A stretch of 13,313 bases of DNA, taken from assembly GCA_050747825.1 (NCBI GenBank), contig JBOGJG010000354.1, forward strand, positions 1 to 13,313, given 5' to 3'. This document shows, piece by piece, positions 12,838 through 13,313 of the stretch. Each line of letters starts with the position of its first letter. Position 1 is the first letter of the stretch. Made by a program: the position numbers and the translations under genes. The notes under the pieces are model-generated. The model was not told where the DNA came from. It ran no database searches and saw nothing but the letters and a program-made list of their open reading frames with translations. This DNA comes from JBOGJG01 sp050747825 (GTDB taxonomy: Bacteria > Acidobacteriota > UBA6911 > RPQK01 > JBOGJG01).

Positions 12838-13313
12838 TCACTTCCGGGCAGTCGCGACTACGATACGCACCTGAAGCACCAAGGCGCGCTCCTTCTCGAA
12901 TTCCTGCCACTTTGCGACGACGTCCCGCTCCAGCGAGCTGCGACGTTCGTCGTCCACCTGCGCCACGTCGCCCGCGAGCGGGGTGCTGTGCACATACTGC
13001 CAAAGAAATTCCGCCGGTGCCGGGAGGCGTAGCGGCTTGGTGTCGGACTGAACGGAGACATCGTGGAAGCCGGCGCCGCTGACGAGGTTCTGAATCTCTG
13101 CCGTGTCGTGGAGCGAGAAAACGTGGTTCACGAACCCCGCTGCCTCGGCGCCGATCTGACGCGCGAGCGCCTCTCCCATGATAGTAAATGGTCGCGGTGT
13201 GGGGCCAGGCACATTAAGGATCAGGCGGCCGCCACACACCAGAACCCGCAGCATCTCACGCAGTGCAGCATGTTTGTCCGGCATGAACTGGAGGCCCATC
13301 TGGCACAGCACGA
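12838..13313 (-). CDS. Class I SAM-dependent methyltransferase, C-terminal part (runs off the right edge)
   Basis: The last ~158 residues are seen. VLCQMGLQFMPDKHAALREM and LRVLVCGGRLILNVPGPTPR are the end of motif II and the post-motif (PGG-like loop) of UbiE/COQ5-like methyltransferases (Methyltransf_11). VFSLHDTAEIQNLVSGAGF and DVSVQSDTKPLRLPAPAEFL follow. The SAM-binding glycine loop lies beyond the window. The acceptor is unknown. attC 2 follows within 25 bases, so it is the gene of the preceding cassette. Confidence 0.85.
   Translation of the reverse strand, partial: VLCQMGLQFMPDKHAALREMLRVLVCGGRLILNVPGPTPRPFTIMGEALARQIGAEAAGFVNHVFSLHDTAEIQNLVSGAGFHDVSVQSDTKPLRLPAPAEFLWQYVHSTPLAGDVAQVDDERRSSLERDVVAKWQEFEKERALVLQVRIVVATARK

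Noticed and set aside
1..13313. CRISPR arrays, tRNA or rRNA genes, complete insertion sequences
   Set aside because: No regular spaced repeats, no RNA-gene signatures and no transposase or terminal repeats were found by reading both strands.

Overview
This window looks like a GC-rich, uncultivated, sulfatase-rich bacterium of the kind seen in environmental metagenomes. Acidobacteriota, Planctomycetota, Latescibacterota and Poribacteria-like lineages would all fit. Pointers are five arylsulfatase-family genes or fragments, an FG-GAP protein, a DUF5060 fragment and the C-terminus of an ADOP/MacB-type permease. No rRNA or marker gene is present, so the lineage is inference.

The window falls into three blocks. 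Block 1 (1-2485) and block 3 (about 11470-13313) are GC-rich and look like integron gene-cassette arrays, all read leftward. Block 3 holds two well-formed attC sites. Between them lies a complete 688-bp cassette (12066-12753) with an RHH antitoxin and a MazF toxin. It is preceded by a methyltransferase cassette and followed by a MazE-MazF cassette whose toxin loses its 3' end. Block 1 holds a partial FAD aromatic hydroxylase, a frameshifted DUF5060 fragment and a frameshifted berberine-bridge-type oxidase fragment. The first two are each preceded by what looks like the surviving half of an attC site. No integrase is visible; if the orientation is right, intI would lie beyond the right edge.

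Block 2 (about 2486-11470) is less GC-rich. It contains a leftward gene group: sulfatase (5858-7294), sulfatase (4539-5858, TAATG overlap), a truncated antitoxin with a MazF toxin (4354-4494, 4040-4369), and an FG-GAP lipid- or periplasm-side protein (2860-4029). To the right are a sulfatase pseudogene with three internal deletions, a permease tail, a META-domain lipoprotein, a HigBA toxin-antitoxin pair, another intact sulfatase, and a fragment of a dicarboxylate/cation symporter. The sulfatases presumably desulfate polysaccharides outside the cytoplasm.

Two themes stand out. First, four toxin-antitoxin modules sit in 13 kb, two of them in integron cassettes. Second, many genes are pieces cut at sharp joints (about 2485, 8158, 11040 and 11467), with frameshifts almost only in those pieces. 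This suggests real deletion-driven decay or insertion of a foreign block into a cassette array. A chimeric metagenome assembly remains a serious alternative that the sequence alone cannot exclude.
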